Positions 1 to 6,797 of a DNA stretch of 7,202 nt are shown piece by piece; the first letter of the stretch is position 1; every line of letters starts with the position of its first letter. The notes under the pieces are model-generated. The model saw only the letters and a program-made list of their open reading frames with translations, had not been told where the DNA came from and did not search any database. The stretch is taken from NCBI GenBank assembly GCA_903904275.1, contig CAIVBX010000339.1, forward strand, positions 1-7,202. Reading direction: 5' to 3'. This DNA is from an uncultured Pseudomonadota bacterium (GTDB lineage: Bacteria > Pseudomonadota > Gammaproteobacteria > Methylococcales > Methylomonadaceae). Both the position numbers and the translations under genes were made by a program.

Positions 1-160
1 ATATGACCTAAATTTCTAGGTGTTCATCTATAAATCTCCCAAATTTAGAAATCCATCTTTTAAAAAATCTAGTTATTAAATAGTAACTAACGATATAAGT
101 GACTTTACGAACTCCTTTATAATGCACAGCTTTTTAACCCTTTACTCCCTTATGTTTTGA
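1..160. other. Non-coding leader upstream of ccmA
   Basis: This AT-rich stretch has no credible coding region on either strand. The reverse-strand ATG codons I tested near positions 27 and 56 run into stops within a few codons. It holds one good -10 hexamer (118-123) and short weak inverted repeats (8-15 with 41-48, and 71-75 with 84-88), none strong enough to call as an operator or terminator. I see no clear FNR-type site. It most likely carries the promoter and 5' untranslated region of the ccm operon. Confidence 0.6.
118..123 (+). promoter_or_regulatory. Probable -10 element of the ccm operon promoter
   Basis: The hexamer TATAAT matches the sigma-70 -10 consensus exactly and lies 37 bases before the ccmA start. 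The expected transcription start is near 129-131. No convincing -35 hexamer lies 16-18 bases upstream; the candidates at 94-101 are poor, and there is no extended -10 TG. The promoter may therefore be weak or activator-dependent. In AT-rich DNA a chance match is possible, so confidence is moderate. Confidence 0.42.
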
Positions 161-772
161 ATGAATACAAAAAAATTAGAAGCGCGTGATTTAAGCTGCA
201 TTCGAGATGAACGCACATTGTTTGAAAATTTGAATTTCATCCTAAAAAGTGGGCAAATTTTACTAATTGAAGGGCGAAATGGTGCGGGAAAAACGTCGTT
301 GTTACGAATTTTGACAGGCTTTCGTCAACCAGATGCAGGTAATTTGTTTTGGAATGAGGCGTTAATTGATGATACACAAGAATTTTATCAAGACACCGCG
401 TATATCGGACATAACAATGGGTTGAAAGACACGCTTACAGCACAAGAAAATTTACATTACGCGCAAGCCTTAGCAACTAGCACATTAACGATTGATGATG
501 TGCTAGAAAAAGTGGGGTTGAATGGTTATCAAGAAACATTAGTACGATTTATGTCAGCAGGACAACGCCGACGTTTAGCATTAGCACGATTACTTTGTAC
601 ACATAAACCGCTTTGGATTTTGGATGAACCATTTACATCATTAGACCGTGCTAGTATTAAATTGTTTGAACAGTTTATTGAAAATCATGCGAATCAAGGC
701 GGTTTGGTGATTATGACTTCGCACCACGACACCTCAATTCCTCATACATTGTTGCAAAAAATTCATTTATGA
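161..772 (+). CDS. ccmA: Cytochrome c maturation ABC transporter ATP-binding protein CcmA
   Basis: This 203-residue protein is the cytoplasmic ATPase of the CcmAB complex. In known systems CcmAB hydrolyses ATP to release heme-loaded CcmE from CcmC. Visible ABC motifs are Walker A GRNGAGKTS (38-46), a family-typical histidine in the Q-loop region (YIGHNNG, His84), the signature MSAGQRRRLALARL (131-144), Walker B LWILDEPF (151-158, Glu156 catalytic), the D-loop SLD (160-162) and the switch histidine in TSHH (188). The signature begins with Met rather than the usual Leu, a conservative change. Length is normal for CcmA. The ATG at 161 gives a family-like N-terminus, but no Shine-Dalgarno sequence is visible before it. 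The stop overlaps the ccmB start in ATGA, which suggests translational coupling. Confidence 0.95.
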   Translation: MNTKKLEARDLSCIRDERTLFENLNFILKSGQILLIEGRNGAGKTSLLRILTGFRQPDAGNLFWNEALIDDTQEFYQDTAYIGHNNGLKDTLTAQENLHYAQALATSTLTIDDVLEKVGLNGYQETLVRFMSAGQRRRLALARLLCTHKPLWILDEPFTSLDRASIKLFEQFIENHANQGGLVIMTSHHDTSIPHTLLQKIHL

Positions 773-1452
773 AAACGTCTTCTTTATTTCAAGCCTTTGG
801 CGCAGTCATTAAACGTGATTTGGTATTGGCTTATCGACATCGAGCCGAATTGATAAACCCATTAGCTTTTTTTGTGATGGTAATTACTTTGTTTCCATTG
901 GCGTTAGGTGCAGAAATCACGCTTTTAAAACGCATTGCACCTGCAATTATTTGGGTTGCCGCTTTGTTAGCGTCATTGATGTCAATTGATAATTTATTTC
1001 GTGCTGATTATGACGATGGAAGTTTGGAATTGATGGTCATGACACCGCATTCGTTATCGGTTTTGGTGTTGGCAAAAGTTGTCGCGCATTGGTTATTATC
1101 TAGTGTGCCGCTGTTATTTATCGCGCCGTTAATGGGTTTGATGCTACACATGGATAGCGATGTAATCGGGGTTTTATTATTGACATTATTACTCGGAATG
1201 CCCGTGTTGAGTTTAATCGGCGGAATTGCTGTCGCGTTGACACTAGGTTTGCGAAAAGGTGGAGCGTTGTTAGCAATTTTAGTGCTGCCGTTATATGTTC
1301 CGATTTTGATTTTTGCGAGTGGTGCAGTTGATGCTGCAATGAGTGGCTTTCCTGTTTCGGGGCATTTATCGATGATGTGTGCGATTTTGTTTTTAGCGAT
1401 TACGCTAACGCCGTTACCGACAGCTGCCGCATTGAAAATGAGTTTGAGTTAA
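769..1452 (+). CDS. ccmB: Cytochrome c maturation ABC transporter membrane protein CcmB
   Basis: This 227-residue inner-membrane protein is the partner of CcmA. By family knowledge it forms the membrane part of the CcmAB complex that works with CcmC and CcmD during release of holo-CcmE. About six hydrophobic segments are visible, near residues 30-48, 58-76, 102-126, 132-156, 163-186 and 198-218. The conserved loop NLFRADYDDGSLELM (75-89) is a CcmB hallmark. Length is close to the usual 220 or so, so it is intact. No ribosome binding site precedes the ATG; it overlaps the ccmA stop by four bases, consistent with coupled translation. An ATG overlaps its own stop (TAATG, 1450-1454), but that frame ends after nine codons because the next operon gene has been displaced by the fragment at 1448-1597. 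Confidence 0.95.
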   Translation: MKTSSLFQAFGAVIKRDLVLAYRHRAELINPLAFFVMVITLFPLALGAEITLLKRIAPAIIWVAALLASLMSIDNLFRADYDDGSLELMVMTPHSLSVLVLAKVVAHWLLSSVPLLFIAPLMGLMLHMDSDVIGVLLLTLLLGMPVLSLIGGIAVALTLGLRKGGALLAILVLPLYVPILIFASGAVDAAMSGFPVSGHLSMMCAILFLAITLTPLPTAAALKMSLS

Positions 1453-1597
1453 TGACCAGCAACAACCATTTATCAAATTAGTGGATGAAATCCTTGTCGA
1501 GAAAAAAGCAGGCAACGACATCAGCGCGTTGGAACGTGAGATTGATGTGTTAGTTTATGGCTTTAAACGTAAAAAAATTTTTAATTTTAAAAAATAG
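1448..1597 (+). pseudogene. C-terminal remnant of a TaqI/Eco57I-type restriction-modification protein
   Basis: An open frame without a start codon lies between ccmB and ccmC. From about 1454 it reads DQQQPFIKLVDEILVEKK, then a short Asp/Ile linker and SALEREIDVLVYGF, and ends at TAG 1595-1597. From memory, this pattern (QQPFI-LVD-IL, a charged linker, then SALE-EID-LVY) is characteristic of the extreme C-terminus of class I SAM-dependent DNA methyltransferases or type IIG enzymes with a TaqI-like specificity domain. The usual continuation (a YGLTEEEI-like tail) is missing and replaced by a Lys/Phe-rich end. No start codon or upstream domain exists: the frame is closed by a TGA at 1445-1447 inside ccmB. 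I infer a gene fossil with no product. The family call rests on a short segment and was not checked by a search. Confidence 0.68.
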
Positions 1598-1610
1598 GTT
1601 TAATTAAATT

Positions 1611-2354
1611 ATGTTCATGCGATTTATTTATAAATTTTCGTCGCCGCCGTATTTTTACGCGATTAGCGGCAAAATGTTACCGTGGTTGACGGTGTTATTT
1701 TTTCTGCTGTTGGGTTACGGTTTATACGGTGGGTTAGTGACTGCGCCTGCGGATTATCAACAAGGTGATAGTTTCAGAATTATTTACGTTCACGTTCCCG
1801 CGGCGTGGATGTCGATGTTTGTTTATGTAGTGATGGCAATTAGCGGTGGAATTGGTTTGGTTTGGCGAATCAAACTCGCTGAAATTGTCAGCATTTCCAG
1901 CGCGTCAATTGGTGCGAGTTTCACATTTTTAGCGTTGGTTACGGGTTCGCTTTGGGGAAAACCAATGTGGGGTGCGTGGTGGGTTTGGGATGCGCGTTTA
2001 ACGTCAGAATTAGTTTTATTATTTTTATATTTAGGTGTAATCGGGCTTTACAACGGCATCGAAGATAAACGCACCGCGTCGCGTGCGGTGGCAATTTTGG
2101 CGTTGGTTGGCGTGGTGAACATTCCCATTATTCATTATTCAGTGGAATGGTGGAACACGTTGCATCAAGGTGCGACAGTAACAAAATTAGACAAGCCCTC
2201 GATTCATATTGATATGTTAATTCCGCTTTTAGTGATGGCTGGCGCGTTTAAAGTTTATTATTTCATCGCGTTGTTATTGCGTTGCCGAAACGAATTATTG
2301 GAACGCGAATCGAATGGAAAATGGATTGATGAATTATTGGAGAAAGTGAAATGA
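1611..2354 (+). CDS. ccmC: Heme-handling protein CcmC
   Basis: This 247-residue inner-membrane protein with about six membrane segments belongs to the heme-handling protein family. CcmC binds heme and promotes its covalent attachment to CcmE on the periplasmic side. The tryptophan-rich WWD segment is at 115-127 (WGKPMWGAWWVWD). The two axial-ligand histidines of the family are present as His61 (YVHVPAAW) and His185 (WWNTLHQG), matching His60 and His184 of the E. coli protein. The APADYQQGDSFRIIY stretch (45-59) is also typical. The start is uncertain: ATG at 1611 or ATG at 1617 both fit the family N-terminus, and neither has a Shine-Dalgarno sequence. It begins 13 bases after the restriction-modification remnant, so its native initiation region has probably been altered. 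Its stop overlaps the ccmD start. Confidence 0.95.
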   Translation: MFMRFIYKFSSPPYFYAISGKMLPWLTVLFFLLLGYGLYGGLVTAPADYQQGDSFRIIYVHVPAAWMSMFVYVVMAISGGIGLVWRIKLAEIVSISSASIGASFTFLALVTGSLWGKPMWGAWWVWDARLTSELVLLFLYLGVIGLYNGIEDKRTASRAVAILALVGVVNIPIIHYSVEWWNTLHQGATVTKLDKPSIHIDMLIPLLVMAGAFKVYYFIALLLRCRNELLERESNGKWIDELLEKVK

Positions 2355-2512
2355 GCGAATTTTTCGCAATGGGGGGTTACGCCTTTTACGTCTGGACTTC
2401 TTACGGATTAACGTTTGTGTTGATGTTTATCGGCATTATCAAACCGTTAATGGCACACAAACAAATTTTGCGCGGTTTATTGTTAAAACGTAAGCGGGAG
2501 AAAAACGCATGA
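2351..2512 (+). CDS. ccmD: Heme exporter accessory protein CcmD
   Basis: This 53-residue protein is encoded between ccmC and ccmE, overlapping both by four bases (ATGA junctions). A GGAG ribosome binding site lies at 2339-2342, eight bases before the ATG. It begins MSEFFAMGGYAFYVWTSYGL, whose GGYAFYVW-Y pattern is typical of CcmD. It then has one membrane segment (about 15-33) and a basic cytoplasmic tail (KRKREK). In studied systems CcmD associates with the CcmABC complex and is needed to release holo-CcmE. Size, position and sequence pattern all agree, so the call is strong despite the short length. Confidence 0.92.
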   Translation: MSEFFAMGGYAFYVWTSYGLTFVLMFIGIIKPLMAHKQILRGLLLKRKREKNA

Positions 2513-2949
2513 GAATTATCAAACAAAAACGTTTAGGATTGATTTTGCTCATGATTGCGGGGATTTCGATTGCAACTTTTTTTGGATTGCGAGCGTTTAA
2601 TGACAATCTGATGTATTTCTTTTCAGCAACCGACGTTATCGAAGGCAAAGCTCCAAAAGACCATCTATTTCGTTTAGGTGGAATGGTGGTAAAAGGTAGC
2701 GTTGTGCGCCAACCATCAGGTTTGACGGTGCGTTTCGTTTTAACGGATATGGCGAAAGAAGTCACCGTTGAATACACAGGTATTTTGCCCGATTTATTCC
2801 GCGAAGGACAAGGCATTGTGGCAAATGGAAAATTAGACGCAAACGGCGTTTTTATCGCACAAGAAGTTTTGGCAAAACATGATGAAAATTATATGCCGCC
2901 TGAAGTCGCTGGCAGTATGAAAAATAAACCTGCGGAGACACAAAAATGA
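2509..2949 (+). CDS. ccmE: Periplasmic heme chaperone CcmE
   Basis: This 146-residue protein has an N-terminal membrane anchor (about 9-29) and a periplasmic beta-barrel (OB-fold) domain. CcmE receives heme from CcmC through a covalent bond to a conserved histidine and passes it to CcmF. The heme-binding motif is at 121-133, LAKHDENYMPPEV, with His124 as the attachment residue and Tyr128 as the nearby conserved tyrosine. Other family stretches are FRLGGMVVKGSV (54-65) and the GILPDLFREGQG loop (91-102). A GGAG site at 2497-2500 lies eight bases before the ATG, which overlaps the ccmD stop. The hydrophilic C-terminal tail is short, as is usual. The protein appears intact and functional. Confidence 0.96.
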   Translation: MRIIKQKRLGLILLMIAGISIATFFGLRAFNDNLMYFFSATDVIEGKAPKDHLFRLGGMVVKGSVVRQPSGLTVRFVLTDMAKEVTVEYTGILPDLFREGQGIVANGKLDANGVFIAQEVLAKHDENYMPPEVAGSMKNKPAETQK

Positions 2950-4895
2950 TGTTGCCTGAATTAGGTCAATTCGCGCTGATTTTGGCGGCGTGTTTATCGC
3001 TGGTTTTAGCGGTTGTGCCACTAATTGGCGTACAAAAAGGCGTGGGAAGTTGGATTGCACTCGCGCGTCCGTTAGCATTTGGGCAATTATTTTTTATGAT
3101 TGTGTCTTACGGACTTTTGACGACAGCATTTATTAAGCACGATTTTTCGGTGTTATATGTCGCATCAAATTCCAACACGCAGTTACCGTTTATGTATTTA
3201 ATCGCAGGTGTTTGGGGTTCGCATGAAGGTTCACTTTTACTTTGGGCGTTAATTTTATCTGGCTGGACAAGTGCGGTTGCGTTGTTTAGCAAAAATTTAC
3301 CGACTGAATTAGTGGCGCGAGTTTTAAGCATTATGGGTGCGGTCGCATTGGGATTTTTGCTGTTTGTGATTTTTACCTCCAATCCGTTTGAGCGAATTTT
3401 TCCAATTCCTGCCGAAGGTCGTGATTTAAATCCACTTTTGCAAGATCCTGGCATGGCGATTCATCCGCCTATGTTGTACATGGGTTATGTTGGTTTTTCA
3501 GTCGCGTTTGCCTTTGCAATTGCGGCGTTAATGAATGGCAAATTGGATGCAGCTTGGGTGCGTTGGACACGTCCTTGGACAACCACGGCGTGGCTATTTT
3601 TAACAATGGGAATCGTTTTAGGCAGTTGGTGGGCATATTATGAACTCGGCTGGGGAGGCTGGTGGTTTTGGGATCCTGTTGAAAATGCGTCGTTTATGCC
3701 TTGGCTCGTCGGCACAGCTTTGATTCATTCACTCGCTGCTACAGAAAAACGTGGCATGTTCAAAAGCTGGACGATTTTATTATCCGTTTTTGCATTTTCA
3801 TTAAGTTTATTGGGAACATTTTTAGTGCGTTCAGGCGTGTTAACATCAGTTCATGCGTTTGCCAGCGATCCAACCCGAGGCATTTTTATTTTGGTATTTT
3901 TAGGCATTGTCGTCGGTGGTTCGCTGATGTTATTTGCGATTCAAGCACCAAAAATTCAAACCGAAGGACATTTTGAGTTGGTGTCGCGCGACGCACTTTT
4001 GCTCATCAATAATGTTTTATTAGTTGGTACAACGGCGACGATTTTACTCGGCACGCTTTATCCGTTAGTGATTGACGCGCTTGGTTTAGGCAAAATTTCT
4101 GTCGGTCCTCCGTATTTCAATGGCGTGTTTGTACCGTTGATGGCACCACTCGCTTTTTTTGTCGGCATCGGCGTTTTAGCACGTTGGCGACAAGATAGCG
4201 CAGCACGTTTGTGGCAATTAGTCATGATTCCGCTTGCAAGCAGTTTGATTATTGGTTTGGCGTTATCATTTTTACTGAACCATTTTACTTGGTCAGCATT
4301 GATTGGTTTGACGCTTGCTGTGTGGACAACCATCGGCGCAGGTTTTGGGATTTACGACCGTTTGCGAAATAAAACCGATAAATTTGCCGCGTTAATTCAA
4401 CAACCATTAAGCGTTTGGGCGATGACAGTCGCGCATTTAGGGATTGCGGTATTTATTGTTGGCGTGACAATGGTTTCGACGTATTCTGAAGAAAAAGATA
4501 TTCGTCTTGCACCGAATGAATCATTACATTTAGCGGGTTATGATTTTCTATTTCATGGCGTAAAACCTTCAACGGGTGCAAATTATCAAGCGAATGAAGG
4601 ACGTTTTACTGTCACCAAAAATCAAAATTTAATTGCTGAATTACACCCTGAAAAACGAATTTATAACGCCTCTGGAATGCCAATGACTGAAGCAGGAATT
4701 GATGCGGGCATTACACGAGATTTGTTTGTCGCACTTGGTGAACCGCTTGGTGCAGATGGTTCATGGGCGTTGCGAATTTATTACAAACCGTTTGTGCGTT
4801 GGATTTGGATTGGCGGTTTATTTATGGCATTCGGTGGATTGTTAGCGGTGATGGACAAACGTTATCGTCGTGAAATCAAAACGGAGTTGGGATAA
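2946..4895 (+). CDS. ccmF: Cytochrome c heme lyase subunit CcmF
   Basis: This 649-residue polytopic inner-membrane protein is the core of the heme lyase that takes heme from CcmE and ligates it to the CXXCH cysteines of apocytochrome c. The WWD segment is at 236-244 (WGGWWFWDP). All four histidines known to matter in E. coli CcmF have counterparts: His173 (AIHPPMLYMG), His261 (ALIHSLAATEKRG), His303 (SVHAFASDP) and His497 (TVAHLGIAVF). A large periplasmic domain spans about 512-612, and the last membrane segment (about 618-635) is followed by a basic tail. Length is typical. A GGAG site at 2934-2937 lies eight bases before the chosen ATG (2946); a second ATG follows directly at 2949. The gene overlaps ccmE by four bases and ccmG by one. 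Confidence 0.97.
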   Translation: MMLPELGQFALILAACLSLVLAVVPLIGVQKGVGSWIALARPLAFGQLFFMIVSYGLLTTAFIKHDFSVLYVASNSNTQLPFMYLIAGVWGSHEGSLLLWALILSGWTSAVALFSKNLPTELVARVLSIMGAVALGFLLFVIFTSNPFERIFPIPAEGRDLNPLLQDPGMAIHPPMLYMGYVGFSVAFAFAIAALMNGKLDAAWVRWTRPWTTTAWLFLTMGIVLGSWWAYYELGWGGWWFWDPVENASFMPWLVGTALIHSLAATEKRGMFKSWTILLSVFAFSLSLLGTFLVRSGVLTSVHAFASDPTRGIFILVFLGIVVGGSLMLFAIQAPKIQTEGHFELVSRDALLLINNVLLVGTTATILLGTLYPLVIDALGLGKISVGPPYFNGVFVPLMAPLAFFVGIGVLARWRQDSAARLWQLVMIPLASSLIIGLALSFLLNHFTWSALIGLTLAVWTTIGAGFGIYDRLRNKTDKFAALIQQPLSVWAMTVAHLGIAVFIVGVTMVSTYSEEKDIRLAPNESLHLAGYDFLFHGVKPSTGANYQANEGRFTVTKNQNLIAELHPEKRIYNASGMPMTEAGIDAGITRDLFVALGEPLGADGSWALRIYYKPFVRWIWIGGLFMAFGGLLAVMDKRYRREIKTELG

Positions 4896-5434
4896 TGAAA
4901 TTACGTTATTTATTACCACTGGGATTATTTTTAGTCATGGCAGTTTTTTTGGGAATTGGTTTAAAACTTGACCCACACGAAATTCCTTCACCCTTAATTG
5001 ATAAACTCGCCCCTGCTTTCACGTTGGCGCAATTACACGAACCGCAAAAAACCTTTTCACCTGCGGATATGAAAGGCAAAGTGTGGTTGTTAAATGTGTG
5101 GGCTTCATGGTGCGCGTCATGTCGTCAAGAACACATTTTTTTCACTGAATTTGCTCGTGCAAATCCACTGGTAAATTTGGTTGGATTAAATTATAAAGAT
5201 GAACGAGAAGCGGGAATCAATTGGTTGGCACGTTTGGGAAATCCTTATTTGGTCAGTGTTTCAGATACTGAAGGTATGGCAGGTTTAGATTGGGGCGTTT
5301 ATGGCGTGCCTGAAACATTCGTTGTCGACAAAAAAGGCATCGTTCGACACAAACAAACGGGTCCTGTCGATTTGACAATTTTGCAAACGGTAATTGCACC
5401 GTTAATTGAAAAATTGAATGCTGAAACTGAGTGA
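4895..5434 (+). CDS. ccmG: Thiol:disulfide interchange protein CcmG (DsbE)
   Basis: This 179-residue membrane-anchored thioredoxin-fold protein works in the periplasm as a specific reductant, keeping apocytochrome c and its partner CcmH reduced before heme attachment. The N-terminal anchor is at about 5-24. The redox motif is WCASC (72-76, Cys73 and Cys76) inside NVWASWCASCRQEH, and the cis-proline loop is GVPETF (137-142, Pro139). The LNYKDE stretch (98-103) and the GVYGVPE region are typical of the DsbE/CcmG subfamily rather than general thioredoxins. A GGAG at 4883-4886 lies eight bases upstream, and the ATG shares one base with the ccmF stop (TAATG). Normally ccmH follows; here it does not. 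Confidence 0.95.
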   Translation: MKLRYLLPLGLFLVMAVFLGIGLKLDPHEIPSPLIDKLAPAFTLAQLHEPQKTFSPADMKGKVWLLNVWASWCASCRQEHIFFTEFARANPLVNLVGLNYKDEREAGINWLARLGNPYLVSVSDTEGMAGLDWGVYGVPETFVVDKKGIVRHKQTGPVDLTILQTVIAPLIEKLNAETE

Positions 5435-5461
5435 TAAAACGGTGTATTTTTTTAAAATCAG

Positions 5462-5467
5462 AAGGTG
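5462..5467 (+). promoter_or_regulatory. Ribosome binding site deciding the hydrolase start
   Basis: AAGGTG lies five bases before the ATG at 5473 and only two before the ATG at 5470. Spacing favours 5473. The longer in-frame GTG at 5431, inside the ccmG stop region, has no such site and would put a non-signal sequence ahead of the export signal. Confidence 0.6.
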
Positions 5468-5472
5468 AAATG

Positions 5473-6789
5473 ATGAAAATCAAAAAATGGTTATTGCTGA
5501 GTATGTTCGTAACGTCACAGATGGTCTTTGCTGATAATTTAGTTGTTTCACCTGAAAGTGTCGGTTTATCGTCAGCACGATTAAAAAATATGGATGCGTT
5601 AATTCAATCACACGTTACTGAAAATAAAATTTCAGGCGCAAACGTTCTGGTTGCTCGAAAGGGAAAAATTGCTTATTTCAAATCTTTTGGTATGGCTGAC
5701 GACAATAAACCGATGCAGCAAGATACGATGTTTCGCGTGGTTTCGATGACAAAACCACTCACCAGCGTGGCAATTATGTTGCTTTATGAACAAGGAAAAT
5801 TGCTAATTTCTGATCCTGTTTCAAAATATATTCCTGAATTTAAAAATCAAAAAGTGCTTGAAATGAACCCGAATGGCAAAGGTTATAAACTTGTGCCTGT
5901 GAAACGTGAAATAACGGTGCGAGATTTACTTAGTCACAGTTCTGGGTTGTTATATATGTTTCCCAATAATTATTATCCTGACCCAACGCGGCAAGCGGTT
6001 GTCGATTTGTACAAACAAGCGGGAATTACTGACGGTTTTTGTCGTCCCGATGAAACCATTGGAGATATGGTGAAGCGTTTAGCACGTTTGCCACTTTACA
6101 AACAACCTGGTGAAGTGTGGGAATACAGTTTGGCAAGCGATGTTTTAGGCTATTTGGTTGAAGTTGTTTCGGGACAAAAATTTGATGATTTTATGACTAA
6201 ACAGGTTTTTCAACCATTGAAAATGAACGACAGTTATTTTTTTGTACCACCTGAAAAACAACATCGAATTGCGGCTGTTTATAAAAGCGATTGGCATGGT
6301 TCGTTACAAAAAGTGGATGATAAACCACTCATTGATAAAGATTTATCACTTTGCCCAGAAGATGCTCACATGACAGAAGGTAAGTATTTAGCAGGTGGGG
6401 CGAGTGTGGTTTCAACGGTTTATGATTATTACCGTTTCGCGCAAATGTTGTTGAATGGTGGTGAATTAGATGGCACACGTTTGTTAAGTCGTAAAACGGT
6501 TGAATTGATGACAGCGACAAATCACATTGGCAATTTTGATGCGACATTTTTACACGATCATGGTTGGAAATTTGGATTAGGTTTTGCAATTCAGCAAGAT
6601 CGTGGACATGATGTCGATAGCGGTGATGCGGGTGCATTTGAATGGGCAGGCATTTATTCAACTCGCTTTAGCGTTGATCCCAAAGAACAAAAAATCACCA
6701 TTTTTATGTCACAAACTACGCCTTTCGGTATGCACTTTGGTTTGTGGGATAAGGTGTTAGTACAATCTGCTTCAGCAATTAACGATTAG
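5473..6789 (+). CDS. Exported serine hydrolase, beta-lactamase/family VIII esterase-like
   Basis: From the preferred ATG this is a 438-residue protein of the serine beta-lactamase-like superfamily (class C beta-lactamases, D-Ala-D-Ala carboxypeptidases, family VIII esterases such as EstB). It has a signal peptide (basic KIKK, hydrophobic core, probable cleavage after VFA, residue 20). The catalytic SxxK motif is SMTK (Ser91, Lys94), the YxS/N-type motif is YSLASD (Tyr218), and the third-motif region is probably GAFEWAGIYST (387-397), resembling the WGG-type motif of EstB-like enzymes rather than the KTG of classical beta-lactamases. LLSHSSGL (152-159) is also typical. Substrate is unknown; resistance should not be assumed. 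Only two cysteines, Cys190 and Cys294, are present. It starts 38 bases after ccmG with no visible terminator between them, so co-transcription is plausible. Confidence 0.88.
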   Translation: MKIKKWLLLSMFVTSQMVFADNLVVSPESVGLSSARLKNMDALIQSHVTENKISGANVLVARKGKIAYFKSFGMADDNKPMQQDTMFRVVSMTKPLTSVAIMLLYEQGKLLISDPVSKYIPEFKNQKVLEMNPNGKGYKLVPVKREITVRDLLSHSSGLLYMFPNNYYPDPTRQAVVDLYKQAGITDGFCRPDETIGDMVKRLARLPLYKQPGEVWEYSLASDVLGYLVEVVSGQKFDDFMTKQVFQPLKMNDSYFFVPPEKQHRIAAVYKSDWHGSLQKVDDKPLIDKDLSLCPEDAHMTEGKYLAGGASVVSTVYDYYRFAQMLLNGGELDGTRLLSRKTVELMTATNHIGNFDATFLHDHGWKFGLGFAIQQDRGHDVDSGDAGAFEWAGIYSTRFSVDPKEQKITIFMSQTTPFGMHFGLWDKVLVQSASAIND

Positions 6790-6792
6790 GAG
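6788..6792 (+). promoter_or_regulatory. Ribosome binding site of the last gene
   Basis: AGGAG overlaps the hydrolase stop codon and lies five bases before the ATG at 6798. It supports the chosen start of the truncated gene and its coupling to the hydrolase. Confidence 0.65.
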
Positions 6793-6797
6793 TTGTC

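Noticed and set aside
1..60. Inverted repeat CTAAATTT (8-15) with AAATTTAG (41-48) as an operator or terminator
   Set aside because: It is short, AT-only apart from one pair, and has a 25-base loop, so it is easily expected by chance in this AT-rich leader. No T-run follows.
1571..1610. AT-rich dyads between the gene remnant and ccmC as a terminator
   Set aside because: There is no GC-rich stem; the symmetry comes from A and T runs only. A terminator inside the ccm operon would also be unlikely.
2439..4333. Reverse-strand open frames opposite ccmE and ccmF (for example 2439-2816, 3107-3454 and 4058-4333)
   Set aside because: They lie entirely or mostly opposite well-supported conserved genes, show no recognisable domains, and are explained by codon bias of the forward genes.
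5435..5469. T-run after ccmG as a rho-independent terminator
   Set aside because: The seven-T run is not preceded by a GC-rich hairpin, so readthrough into the hydrolase is more likely.
5431..5472. Longer N-terminus of the serine hydrolase from the GTG at 5431
   Set aside because: It would overlap the ccmG stop and place 14 residues, including a cysteine, ahead of a clear signal peptide. The ribosome binding site at 5462-5467 fits the ATG at 5473 better.
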